DNA of 49,236 bases, from NCBI GenBank assembly GCA_017405085.1, contig JAFRBB010000048.1, forward strand, positions 1 through 49,236. The letters are read 5' to 3'. This document shows, piece by piece, positions 7,042-14,396 of this stretch. Within the stretch, counting starts at the first letter, position 1. Each line of letters opens with the position of its first letter. The position numbers were made by a program, and so were the translations under genes. Source of the stretch: Eubacteriaceae bacterium (GTDB lineage Bacteria; Bacillota; Clostridia; Eubacteriales; Eubacteriaceae). The notes under the pieces were generated by a model, which was given only the letters and a program-made list of their open reading frames with translations, had not been told where the DNA came from and did not search any database.

Positions 7042-8241
7042 ATGAAATTCGGTCGAAAACGTCAAGAACCCAAACCGGCCACCGAACCGAAAACTGATGT
7101 GAGCGCTGCCGCGGAAACGGCAGTCGACGACAATCAGTACATCGAGGGCTACTACGGCGACGAAAAAGCCATGGCCGCCAAAAAGAAAAAAATCAATCAG
7201 GCCAAGCTCAACAACACCGAAGTCGCCACCTTCTGCAGCCAGATGGCCATGGTCGTCAAATCCGGGATTCCCACCGTGGAGGGCATCCACATCATGATGG
7301 GCGACGCGGGCAAGCTCGGCAATCACGGCAGAGCCATCCTGGAGGTCATCGAAGATGCCTTGGACGGCGGTCTGGCCTTCTCCGACGCCCTGGAGGAAAC
7401 CACCGTCTTCCCCGACTATGTCACCGAGATGATCCGCCTCGGGGAAAGCGCCGGGAAACTCGACGAAGTCCTCGATTCCCTCACCGTTTACTACAGCCGC
7501 GAAGAAGCCATCGCCAAAGGCGTCAAAGCCGCCGTCACCTATCCGATGATCATGATCGGGATGATGATGGTCATCGTCCTGGTGCTGATGGTCAAGGTCA
7601 TGCCGATGTTCAACGAGGTCTTCTCGATGCTCGGCGCCGAAATGACCGGCTTCTCCCTGGCCATCTTAAACGCCGGCAACATCATCAGCCGCTACGCCGT
7701 GGTCTTTGTCGTGCTCCTTGCCGTCATCCTGGCCATCGTGCTCTATCTGGCCAAAACCGAAAACGGCCGCAAAAAATTCTCGGAGTTCGCGTCCAAATTT
7801 GTCCTCACCAGAGGCATCAACTTAAAAATCGCCCTCGGCCGCTTCGCCAACGGGCTGTCCATGACCCTCACCTCGGGGCTCGACCCCACCCAGTGTCTGG
7901 AGCTTGTCGACGCCCTGACCGAACACCCTGTCGTCAAAGAAAAAATCAAAGAGGTCCAGGCCGACATGGAAAAAGGCGTCCCCTTCTCCGAAGCCTTGAT
8001 CAACACCCAGCTCTTCGGCGGCGTCTCCAACAGCATTCTCTCCATCGGCGACAAATCCGGCGCCATGGACGCGGCGATGAACGACATCGCCATTCAATAC
8101 AGCAACGAAGTGGACGAATCCATCGAGCGCATGCTCTCCATTCTGGAGCCGACCCTCGTGGCCATTATTTCTGTCATCGTTGGGCTGATTTTGCTTTCGG
8201 TCATGTTCCCGCTCATCGGCATCATGTCCAACATCGGCTGA
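7042..8241 (+). CDS. pilC: Type IV pilus / type II secretion inner-membrane platform protein (PilC/GspF family)
   Basis: A protein of 399 residues. Two copies of the GspF domain are visible: one beginning around residue 63 (VATFCSQMAMVVKSGIP) and one around residue 268 (LGRFANGLSMTLTSGLD). Hydrophobic segments follow at about 170-195, 220-245 and 370-395, the normal PilC topology. In other systems this protein is the membrane platform on which PilB and PilT ATPases act to add or remove pilin subunits. The N-terminal 60 residues are charged and Lys-rich, in the cytoplasm. It is the first gene of a six-gene operon ending with the PilT-type ATPase. AAAGGAGAG precedes the start. The 241 bp upstream hold no gene and no clear promoter. 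Confidence 0.9.
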   Translation: MKFGRKRQEPKPATEPKTDVSAAAETAVDDNQYIEGYYGDEKAMAAKKKKINQAKLNNTEVATFCSQMAMVVKSGIPTVEGIHIMMGDAGKLGNHGRAILEVIEDALDGGLAFSDALEETTVFPDYVTEMIRLGESAGKLDEVLDSLTVYYSREEAIAKGVKAAVTYPMIMIGMMMVIVLVLMVKVMPMFNEVFSMLGAEMTGFSLAILNAGNIISRYAVVFVVLLAVILAIVLYLAKTENGRKKFSEFASKFVLTRGINLKIALGRFANGLSMTLTSGLDPTQCLELVDALTEHPVVKEKIKEVQADMEKGVPFSEALINTQLFGGVSNSILSIGDKSGAMDAAMNDIAIQYSNEVDESIERMLSILEPTLVAIISVIVGLILLSVMFPLIGIMSNIG

Positions 8242-8254
8242 CAGGAGGAACACT

Positions 8255-8584
8255 ATGAAAAATCGATTCGGCGAAAAAGAAAAAGGACAGGGCGGCTTGG
8301 TCATTTCCGTCGTGATTTTCGTCTTGATTCTCGCCGTGTTTATCTACGGCATCAACGACGTCTCCGCCAAATCCGAATCGGAAAGCATCAAACAGCTCAA
8401 CACGGCGGTGCGCCACGCGGTGGTGCATTGCTATGCCGAGGAAGGCCAGTATCCGCCGAACATCGCCTACCTCGAGCAGCATTACGGACTGCAATACGAT
8501 CACAGCAAATACATCATTGACTACCAGTCCTTCGCGACCAACGTCATGCCCGAAATCAGCGTGATCCGAATAGGAGGCTCCTAA
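8255..8584 (+). CDS. Small pilin-like membrane protein
   Basis: A protein of 109 residues with one hydrophobic helix at about residues 14-35, preceded by the charged stretch MKNRFGEKEKGQGG. The Gly-Gln-Gly-Gly before the helix could serve as a prepilin peptidase site, but the usual Phe-Thr-Leu-Ile-Glu after it is absent (LVISVV is seen). The part CYAEEGQYPPNIAYLEQHYG resembles the YYAENGKYP pattern of type IV pilins just after their N-terminal helix, so it may be a divergent major or minor pilin. It has a strong AGGAGG site and overlaps the next gene by TAATG. The function is an inference from position and this pattern. Confidence 0.7.
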   Translation: MKNRFGEKEKGQGGLVISVVIFVLILAVFIYGINDVSAKSESESIKQLNTAVRHAVVHCYAEEGQYPPNIAYLEQHYGLQYDHSKYIIDYQSFATNVMPEISVIRIGGS

Positions 8585-9084
8585 TGAATTTTAAAGGCTC
8601 TCAGAATCATCTGACCGATTTCATTTTCGTTCTGGGGCTCTTCGTCGTGTTCGCGGGCTCCATCTTTGCCTCCGTCATCATCGGCATCACCGTCTATCAG
8701 GAGACCATCGACAACCTCAACGGTCAATACACCAGTCGGACAGCCACGACCTATGTGGTTCAAAAAATCCGACAAAACAACCGGGACGGCAGCGTGACCC
8801 TCGGCCAGATCGGCGGACAGCCCGCCATCGTCATCAAAGGCGAATCCGAAGGCATCGGCACCACCACCTATCTCTACGGCTATGAAAAGAAGCTCATCGA
8901 GCTCTATGTCAAAGACGGAGCCTACGCCATGCCGGGTCAGGGCCAAACCATCACCGATATCCAATCCTTTGAACCCGCCGACAGCGGCGGCGGCCTCATC
9001 GAACTCAACATCACAGACAGCAAAGGACACAAAGAGGTGACTTATCTGCATCTCTGCCCGAAAGCGGAAGGGGGGAGTTCATGA
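8584..9084 (+). CDS. DUF4860-like pilus-operon membrane protein
   Basis: A protein of 166 residues with an N-terminal hydrophobic helix (about 11-37, DFIFVLGLFVVFAGSIFASV) and a beta-rich extracytoplasmic part. I recognise it as resembling the DUF4860 family that accompanies PilC/PilT genes in Clostridia. No prepilin cleavage motif is obvious. TYVVQKIRQNN and the later YGYEKKLIELYV recall minor pseudopilins, which sense or prime pilus assembly. It overlaps the preceding gene (TAATG) and the following gene (ATGA), so the four small genes are translated as a chain. Exact role unknown. Confidence 0.7.
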   Translation: MNFKGSQNHLTDFIFVLGLFVVFAGSIFASVIIGITVYQETIDNLNGQYTSRTATTYVVQKIRQNNRDGSVTLGQIGGQPAIVIKGESEGIGTTTYLYGYEKKLIELYVKDGAYAMPGQGQTITDIQSFEPADSGGGLIELNITDSKGHKEVTYLHLCPKAEGGSS

Positions 9085-9524
9085 AAGCACCCAAGCACAA
9101 GCATTCCCGATACAGCCTCATCCTGATGGAGCTGATGGCGGCCATTCTGTTTTTCTCTCTGGCCTCCGCCGTCTGCATCCAGCTCTTCGCCAAGGCGCAT
9201 ATCATGAGCCGTGACGCCAGCATGGAATCCTCGGCGGTCATCCACGTGCAAACCGTGGCCGAGCTCATGCTTGCCGACGGGGCTCACATTTCGGATAACC
9301 TCAAAGCTCATTATCCCCAAATGAGCGTCAAAGACAACACCAGATCCATCTATTTTAACAAAGACTGGGATGAATGCGCCGAAAAGGACGCCGCCTACCG
9401 CCTCGATATCGCCGAGAGCGACAAAAGCGGCATCAAAAAAGAAGCGATGAGCATGAACTATATCGCCGGAAATGCCGAACTATACAAACTCGACGTGGAC
9501 ATTCACGTTCCCAACCGGAGGTAG
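9081..9524 (+). CDS. Pseudopilin-like membrane protein
   Basis: A protein of 147 residues. After a Lys/His-rich N-terminus comes SLILMELMAAILFFSLAS: the Glu at the fifth position or so of a long hydrophobic helix is the hallmark of type IV pilins and pseudopilins (normally F-T-L-I-E). The Gly before the cleavage point is missing (Tyr-Ser is seen), so processing by the A24 peptidase is uncertain. The remaining 110 residues are soluble and end in a beta-rich portion. It lies inside the pilus-like operon with an ATGA overlap upstream and GGAGG after it for the next gene. A minor pilin role is likely. Confidence 0.7.
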   Translation: MKAPKHKHSRYSLILMELMAAILFFSLASAVCIQLFAKAHIMSRDASMESSAVIHVQTVAELMLADGAHISDNLKAHYPQMSVKDNTRSIYFNKDWDECAEKDAAYRLDIAESDKSGIKKEAMSMNYIAGNAELYKLDVDIHVPNRR

Positions 9525-9527
9525 CCC

Positions 9528-9977
9528 ATGGAAAGAAACGCCAGCAATTTTACCTTCATCAGCAGCGGACCGTCATTTCTTCTGACCATTTTCGGCGTCC
9601 TGGCCCTGGTGACCTTCGCCGCGCTGTCTTTGGTATCCGCCAACACCAACACCAGACTGGTGGAAACCTCCAAGACCAACACCACGGCCTACTACACCGC
9701 CTGCAACACCGCCGCCGAACGCATCGCGGCGCTGGACAATGCCTTGACGGCCTCCGGCGGCAATTTGGCCGCCGCTGCCCTGCCTGCCGATTGGACGGTG
9801 TCCGGCGGCAAAGCCACCACCAAAATTCCCATTAACGAATACGAAGAGCTGCAAGTGGACGCGGCGCCCCGCACCGGCGGCGACAGCTATTACACCATCA
9901 CCAGATGGCAGACCGTCATCACCCGTCAATGGCAAAACGACAGCAGCTTTACCCTTTTCAACCCCAAAACCAAATAA
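9528..9977 (+). CDS. Membrane-anchored pilus-operon protein of unknown family
   Basis: A protein of 149 residues with a hydrophobic segment at about residues 15-38 (PSFLLTIFGVLALVTFAALS) and a Thr/Ala-rich extracytoplasmic domain. I do not recognise a family. The helix followed by VSANTNTRLVETSKTN resembles the minor components of type IV pili that lack a cleavage site. It has a GGAGG site 6 bp before the ATG and lies 3 bp from the previous gene and 23 bp from the PilT gene. It probably belongs to the same machine. Confidence 0.65.
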   Translation: MERNASNFTFISSGPSFLLTIFGVLALVTFAALSLVSANTNTRLVETSKTNTTAYYTACNTAAERIAALDNALTASGGNLAAAALPADWTVSGGKATTKIPINEYEELQVDAAPRTGGDSYYTITRWQTVITRQWQNDSSFTLFNPKTK

Positions 9978-10000
9978 CCAAAAGGAGCGATAAATCGTCT

Positions 10001-11080
10001 ATGGATATCAAACAACTACTCACCCACGCAACGGATGCCGGCGCATCGGATGTCTTCCTGTGCACGGGTCTTCCGCTCACCTACAAAATCAACGGCCAAC
10101 TGGTGCCCGCCTCCAAAAAACCCTTAAAACCCGCGGACGCCGAACACTTTGTGCGTGAGATCTACGGTCTGTGCAAAGACCGTACCTACGAAGAATATGC
10201 CGAACGCGGCGACGATGATTTCTCCTTTGCCATTCCCGGTGTCTCCCGCTATCGTGCCTGCACCTACAAGCAGCGCGGCACCGACGCCGCCGTCATCCGC
10301 CTGATCTCCTTCGGTCTGCCCGATCCCAAAGAGATGGGCATTCCCGATACCATTCTCAATCTCGCCAATCTGCACAAGGGCATGATTCTGGTCACCGGCC
10401 CCGCCGGCAGCGGAAAATCCACCACCATGGCCTGCATGATCGACCGCATCAACGAAACCCGCAACAGCCACATCATCACCCTAGAAGATCCGCTGGAACA
10501 ACTGCATCATCACAAAAAAAGCATCGTGAGCCAGCGTGAAGTCGGCACCGACACCAAAGACTACGTCACGGCGCTGCGGGCGGCCCTTCGTCAAAGCCCC
10601 GACGTCATTCTCCTCGGGGAAATGCGCGACTACGAAACCATCAGCGTGGCCATGACCGCCGCCGAAACCGGTCATCTCATCTTCTCCACCATGCACTCCA
10701 TGACCGCCGCCGATACCATCGACCGCGTCATCGACGCCTTCCCGCCGGCGCAGCAAAAGCAAATTGCCGTGCAGCTGTCCATGTGTCTCGGCGCCATCAT
10801 CTCCCAACAGCTTTTGCCCGCCGCCGACGGCACCCATCAGGTTCCGGCCTTCGAACTGCTCACCGTTAATCCGGCGCTTCGCAACATGATCCGCGAAAAC
10901 AAAACCCACCAGATCAGCGGTCAGGTCTACTCCTCCAACCGTCCGGATCTGTTCTCCATGGACACCTATCTGTTCAACCTTGTCAAAGACGGCATCATTA
11001 CCGTCAAGACGGGCTACAACCACGCGACCAATCAGGTCATGTTCCAAAAGAAACTGGCCAACGCCGGCATCAAAATCTGA
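10001..11080 (+). CDS. pilT: PilT-type retraction ATPase
   Basis: A protein of 359 residues. The start at 10001 is chosen because AAAGGAGCG lies upstream and the N-terminus MDIKQLL begins the standard PilT N-domain. The Walker A motif is GPAGSGKST (about residue 130), followed by the Asp box ITLEDPLE, Walker B DVILLGEMRD and the His box GHLIFSTMHS. The late motif NPALRNMIRENKTHQI is the PilT signature, which separates it from PilB. In known systems PilT powers pilus retraction and twitching or DNA uptake. No PilB is in this operon or window, so extension must be driven from elsewhere or the single ATPase does both. A terminator follows. Confidence 0.92.
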   Translation: MDIKQLLTHATDAGASDVFLCTGLPLTYKINGQLVPASKKPLKPADAEHFVREIYGLCKDRTYEEYAERGDDDFSFAIPGVSRYRACTYKQRGTDAAVIRLISFGLPDPKEMGIPDTILNLANLHKGMILVTGPAGSGKSTTMACMIDRINETRNSHIITLEDPLEQLHHHKKSIVSQREVGTDTKDYVTALRAALRQSPDVILLGEMRDYETISVAMTAAETGHLIFSTMHSMTAADTIDRVIDAFPPAQQKQIAVQLSMCLGAIISQQLLPAADGTHQVPAFELLTVNPALRNMIRENKTHQISGQVYSSNRPDLFSMDTYLFNLVKDGIITVKTGYNHATNQVMFQKKLANAGIKI

Positions 11081-11104
11081 CACTTACCAATCGGTCAAAT
11101 ATCC

Positions 11105-11132
11105 GCAGGGTCCGCGCTCGGGCCCTGTTTTG
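11105..11132 (+). terminator. Terminator after the pilus-like operon
   Basis: GCAGGGTC and GGCCCTG pair around a short GC-rich loop and are followed by TTTTG, 25 bp after the pilT stop. Confidence 0.7.
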
Positions 11133-11213
11133 CTATACAGCTTTCGCGGCTAAACGGCTATTTTAAAAATTGACCATTCAAACACAAGCCCCTCACGGAT
11201 GAAAGGACGAAAA

Positions 11214-12089
11214 ATGCCTGAAAAAATTTCAATTCGGTTTTTCGATGATCGTGAAGTCCGCGCGGTCTGGGATGATGAAAACAGCAGATGGTTGTTTTCT
11301 GTCATCGATATCGTCGCTGTGCTTCGAAATGAAGATGATTATCAAAAAGCAAGAAACTACTGGAAATACCTCAAAGCAAAGCTAAAAAAAGAAGGCAACC
11401 AACTGGGTAGTGACACTACCCAGTTGAAGCTGCTCGCGCCGGACGGAAAAAGGCGCTTAACGAATGTCATGAGCTATGATCAAATTATCGCTCTCGCCAA
11501 AGAATTTCCGTCAAAACAAGCCAATCGTTTTATTGAATGGTTCACCTATAGTGATGAAACCATTGATGGGAAAAGCAAAACAAAAGCTTACGAACTGTGG
11601 GAAAGCTCTTTTATGGACAGCATAGAAGTTGGGACAGTCAAAGGATTAAAACAAATTCACGGTTATCTTTTCGGCGGATTATACGATTTTGCGGGACAAA
11701 TACGAACAAAGAATATTGCCAAAGGCGGGTTTCAATTCGCAATGGCACAATATTTGGATCGTTCCCTTACCATCATTGAAAAAATGCCGGAGAACAGTTT
11801 TGAACAAATCGTAGACAAATATATTGAAATGAATGTCGCCCATCCTTTTATGGAAGGTAACGGCCGCTCTACACGCATTTGGCTGAATATGATGTTAAAA
11901 AAACGTCTTGGCCTTTGTGTCGATTGGAGCAAGATCAATAAAAGGGACTATCTTGACAGCATGAAAAAAAGCGTTGCCGACGGCACGAATATCAAAAATC
12001 TGCTCAAAGGCGCGTTGACAGATAAGATAGATGATCGGGAAATATTTATGAAAGGAATTGACTATTCATATTATTATGAAGAAAATTGA
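11214..12089 (+). CDS. BRO-N domain / Fic domain fusion protein
   Basis: A protein of 291 residues. The start at 11214 is preferred to the ATG at 11199 because AAAGGA lies just before it. Residues 1-115 match the BRO-N type of phage antirepressor domain (IRFFDDREVRAVWDDE, SVIDIVAVL, LLAPDGKRRLTNV). Residues about 125-270 are a Fic domain with the intact motif HPFMEGNGRSTR at 210-221, so AMP transfer from ATP to a target is chemically possible. The C-terminal SYYYEE resembles the (S/T)xxxE(G/N) inhibitory motif of autoinhibited Fic proteins, with E in place of G/N. A DNA-binding module joined to a modifying enzyme suggests a phage- or stress-linked toxin or regulator. It is AT-rich and stands next to decayed toxin-antitoxin genes. 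Confidence 0.88.
   Translation: MPEKISIRFFDDREVRAVWDDENSRWLFSVIDIVAVLRNEDDYQKARNYWKYLKAKLKKEGNQLGSDTTQLKLLAPDGKRRLTNVMSYDQIIALAKEFPSKQANRFIEWFTYSDETIDGKSKTKAYELWESSFMDSIEVGTVKGLKQIHGYLFGGLYDFAGQIRTKNIAKGGFQFAMAQYLDRSLTIIEKMPENSFEQIVDKYIEMNVAHPFMEGNGRSTRIWLNMMLKKRLGLCVDWSKINKRDYLDSMKKSVADGTNIKNLLKGALTDKIDDREIFMKGIDYSYYYEEN
11400..11426. repeat. Perfect 13-bp inverted repeat inside the BRO-N/Fic gene
   Basis: CAACTGGGTAGTG and CACTACCCAGTTG flank a single A, a perfect 27-bp palindrome in coding DNA. It encodes Gln-Leu-Gly-Ser-Asp-Thr-Thr-Gln-Leu of the BRO-N domain. It could be a binding site for the protein itself or an mRNA hairpin. Confidence 0.85.
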
Positions 12090-12278
12090 CCTGTTTCAGA
12101 CAACATGCAATAAAAAAGACGGCAGATCAAACATCCGCCGCCAAAGAGAGTAAATGGCATGTATCTAAGAAAGCGAGAAAATGACCATTTAGAGCAAAGG
12201 CCAAAAAATGAAAAAAATGCCCTTGCCTAAAATGATTATACAAGCTTATGCGATAGATGACAAGTATTTTTATTAGTA

Positions 12279-12307
12279 TTGATAAGTAATTACAACGTCG
12301 TTACAAT
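12279..12307 (+). promoter_or_regulatory. Intact promoter of the decayed toxin-antitoxin locus
   Basis: TTGATA at 12279-12284 and TACAAT at 12302-12307 are separated by 17 bp. The spacer contains the imperfect palindrome GTAATTACAACGTCGTTAC, a plausible antitoxin operator. The leader to the ATG at 12330 is only about 15 nt. Confidence 0.6.
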
Positions 12308-12329
12308 ATATGTGTTCGGATGTGATAGC

Positions 12330-12635
12330 ATGGAAAAATCATCAACTTTAAATTTAAAAATTAATCCAACATTAAAACATGACGCTGAATCCGTATTAAA
12401 ACGTTTAGGCCTTCCCATGTCTACGACTGTCGATATGTTTCTCCATCAAATTGTTTTAGTGGGCGGCATTCCCTTTTCAGTAACACTGCCCAACGCTCCC
12501 GAAAGCATCGACACCACCAAAATGACCGATGAGTAGCTTCACGCTAAAATTCAAAAAGGATATGAATCATATCAGGCAGGCAGAACCCAAAATGCGGCGG
12601 CCGCCTTTGAAACATTCAGAGGAAGTCACAACTGA
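12330..12635 (+). pseudogene. RelB/DinJ-family antitoxin interrupted by an in-frame TAG
   Basis: From ATG 12330 the frame encodes a ribbon-helix-helix antitoxin (STLNLKINPTLKHDAESVLK, then LGLPMSTTVDMFLHQIV and GGIPFSV). It stops at TAG 12534-12536 after MTDE. The same frame then continues without interruption to TGA 12633-12635 with LHAKIQKGYESYQAGR and AAAAFETFRG, the usual C-terminal half of this family that wraps the toxin. One base change therefore truncates the antitoxin to 68 residues, keeping the DNA-binding part and losing the toxin-binding part. The shortened protein could still repress the promoter. The stop overlaps the next ATG (TGATG), as in an intact module. Confidence 0.85.
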
Positions 12636-12690
12636 TGGAAAAATACACCGTGAAGATTACCGATGAGGCCCTTGCCGATATGGGATTATC
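12635..12690 (+). pseudogene. RelE/ParE-type toxin N-terminal fragment
   Basis: ATG 12635 begins MEKYTVKITDEALADM, the classic first beta-strand and helix of a RelE/ParE toxin. Homology ends after 16 codons and the sequence passes directly into the middle of a second antitoxin. The rest of the toxin, and the start of that antitoxin, appear to have been lost in one deletion joining two adjacent modules. No toxic product is possible. Confidence 0.7.
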
Positions 12691-12695
12691 CATCC

Positions 12696-12878
12696 ATGAG
12701 TGCTGCTTTTACAATTTTTGCTAAAAAAGTTGCCCGTGAAAGACGAATACCTTTTGAGGTTTCGGCTGATCCCTTTTATTCGGACAGCAACATTCGTTAC
12801 CTGGAAGAGATCGCAAAAGATATCAGAGAAGGCAAGGCTCACTTTGCAGAACACGAGCTTATCGAAGACGAGACATGA
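12696..12878 (+). pseudogene. Truncated second RelB/DinJ-type antitoxin
   Basis: The frame opens with MSAAFTIFAKKVARERRIPFEV, the helix pair of a DinJ/RelB antitoxin, and continues to a normal acidic C-terminus and TGA at 12876-12878. The N-terminal strand and first helix are missing. Immediately upstream ATCC is repeated (12688-12691 and 12692-12695). Removing one copy would put GLSMSA in frame with the upstream RelE fragment, so a 4-bp duplication caused a frameshift after the fusion. Translation might restart at 12696 to give a 60-residue toxin-binding fragment. The ATGA overlap with the following toxin gene is preserved. Confidence 0.75.
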
Positions 12879-13143
12879 AAACTTTATGGGAAGATCGTGC
12901 TTGGGATGATTATACCAACCTGCAAACCCAAGACAGGAAAACCCTCAAGCGGATTAATGCGCTTATCAAAGATATAAAACGAAGTCCTTTTAAAGGAATC
13001 AGCAAACCGGAACCACTCAAGGGATCCTTAAGCGGAATGTGGAGTCGCAGAATCAACAAAGAAAACCGCATTGTCGCATTGTATATTATATAGAAAAAGA
13101 CATGCTGTATATTGTTGCATGTCGCGGTCATTATGATATTTAA
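12875..13143 (+). pseudogene. yoeB: YoeB/Txe-type toxin frameshifted by an 8-bp duplication
   Basis: The first 65 codons encode a YoeB-type ribosome-dependent mRNA endonuclease: LWEDRAWDDY, KRINALIKDIKRSPF, KPEPLKGSLSG and WSRRI. The frame then fails and stops early, giving a 72-residue product. CGCATTGT occurs twice in tandem (13067-13074 and 13075-13082). With one copy removed the frame continues IVYYIEKDMLYIVACRGHYDI to TAA at 13141-13143, the normal C-terminus with the catalytic His and terminal Tyr region. The toxin is therefore inactivated by a short slippage duplication that could revert in a single step. Confidence 0.85.
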
Positions 13144-13157
13144 ATGACTGACCGAAA

Positions 13158-13200
13158 ACAAACCCCTTCGATGGAATTCATCAACATCGGAGGGGTTTTT
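13158..13200 (+). terminator. Terminator after the toxin-antitoxin remnants
   Basis: AACCCCTTCGATG pairs with CATCGGAGGGGTT around a loop, followed by TTTTTG. It separates the plus-strand locus from the convergent tsaC gene. Confidence 0.85.
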
Positions 13201-13223
13201 GATTGGCAAAGGGCATCTGCTCA

Positions 13224-14264
13224 TCAGATGAAGGTGTAGCCCGCCGCTTTATACATGCGATTGTTGAGGGCCATCGTCGCGTCGCTCATCGCGATTTCCT
13301 CGGCAAAAATATGGGTGACGCCCATGGCGTCAAATTCCCTGAGTCTCGCGAAAAGGTTGTGACTCATGCTCTCGGGATCATCCCGGCTTCCCAAAGACAC
13401 AATCAGCCCGCGCCGGTAAAGTCCCATCGTCTCATCGGTAGCCAAAATGGCGGGTCTGGCATCGGGCGGAAGGCCTTTGATGGCCGAGGTGATTTTGGCG
13501 GCTTTTTCGTTATCGCTTCCCCGAGCAATGACCATAGCGCCTTTGGGCGCGTAGTGTTTGTACTTCATCCCCGGGGATTTGGCTTTTTCGGGAATCACGT
13601 TTTGGGTGATATTCGGAGAGAGATTGATTTTTCCGATGACCGCTTCGATTTGACCCGCGGTAATGCCGCCGGGACGAAGCATCGTCGGCGGTTCGCTCGT
13701 CATATCCATCACCGTGGACTCGAGACCGACCTCGGTGTCGGCATCGATGAGAATCGCGTCGACTTTTCCAATCATATCCTCCAGAACATGGGTGCTTTTG
13801 GTCGGACTGGGCCTGCCCGAAATGTTGGCCGAAGGCGCGGCAATGGGGGTGCCCGCCGCGTCGATGAGCGCCCGCGCCGCCGGATGCGACGGATAGCGCA
13901 CGGCAACGGTTGAAAGTCCTGCCGTCACGCGGTCGGGGACCCGGTCCGAACGCGCCATAATGAGGGTGAGCGGCCCCGGCCAAAAAGCTTCGGCGAGTCT
14001 TTTGGCCTTTTCGGGAACCGCCTTAACCAACGTTTCAACCTGAGCGAGATCCGACACGTGCACGATGAGGGGATTGTCGCCGGGGCGTCCCTTCGCCTCA
14101 AAAATTTTCGCGACGGCGCCTTCGTCCATGGCGTCGGCGCCGAGGCCGTAAACCGTCTCCGTCGGAAAAACCACAATGCCTCCCCGGGCAATCACCTTTC
14201 CCGCCTCGGCAATGCTCGCTTCAAAGGGATCCGTTTCCAAGTCGTACAATTTCGTTTCGATCAT
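13224..14264 (-). CDS. tsaC: Threonylcarbamoyl-AMP synthase (TsaC/Sua5 family)
   Basis: A protein of 346 residues that condenses threonine, bicarbonate and ATP into threonylcarbamoyl-AMP, the first step of t6A37 formation in tRNAs reading ANN codons. The YrdC core covers about residues 12-205, with GRPGDNPLIVHV and SANISGRPSPT as recognisable motifs. The extra 140 residues form the Sua5 domain, so this is the long form. The start at 14264 is preferred because GGAG lies 6 bp before it; the ATG at 14270 would abut the ribosome binding site. The gene stands alone between two terminators. Confidence 0.93.
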   Translation of the reverse strand: MIETKLYDLETDPFEASIAEAGKVIARGGIVVFPTETVYGLGADAMDEGAVAKIFEAKGRPGDNPLIVHVSDLAQVETLVKAVPEKAKRLAEAFWPGPLTLIMARSDRVPDRVTAGLSTVAVRYPSHPAARALIDAAGTPIAAPSANISGRPSPTKSTHVLEDMIGKVDAILIDADTEVGLESTVMDMTSEPPTMLRPGGITAGQIEAVIGKINLSPNITQNVIPEKAKSPGMKYKHYAPKGAMVIARGSDNEKAAKITSAIKGLPPDARPAILATDETMGLYRRGLIVSLGSRDDPESMSHNLFARLREFDAMGVTHIFAEEIAMSDATMALNNRMYKAAGYTFI

Positions 14265-14328
14265 TTGCATCTCCTTAGCTATATCCTAACACGTGATGAA
14301 TCATTTTTCTCAACAGGCTCCCAATGGA

Positions 14329-14360
14329 AAGCGGAAATCCGGCAAACCGGATTTCCGCTT
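14329..14360. terminator. Strong hairpin between pncB and tsaC
   Basis: AAGCGGAAATCCGG and CCGGATTTCCGCTT form a perfect 14-bp stem with a 4-base loop, 37 bp after the pncB stop. T-rich runs on each side are short. Confidence 0.65.
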
Positions 14361-14396
14361 ATTTCATCGATTCATTTCTCAGTCGTAAAACTATTT

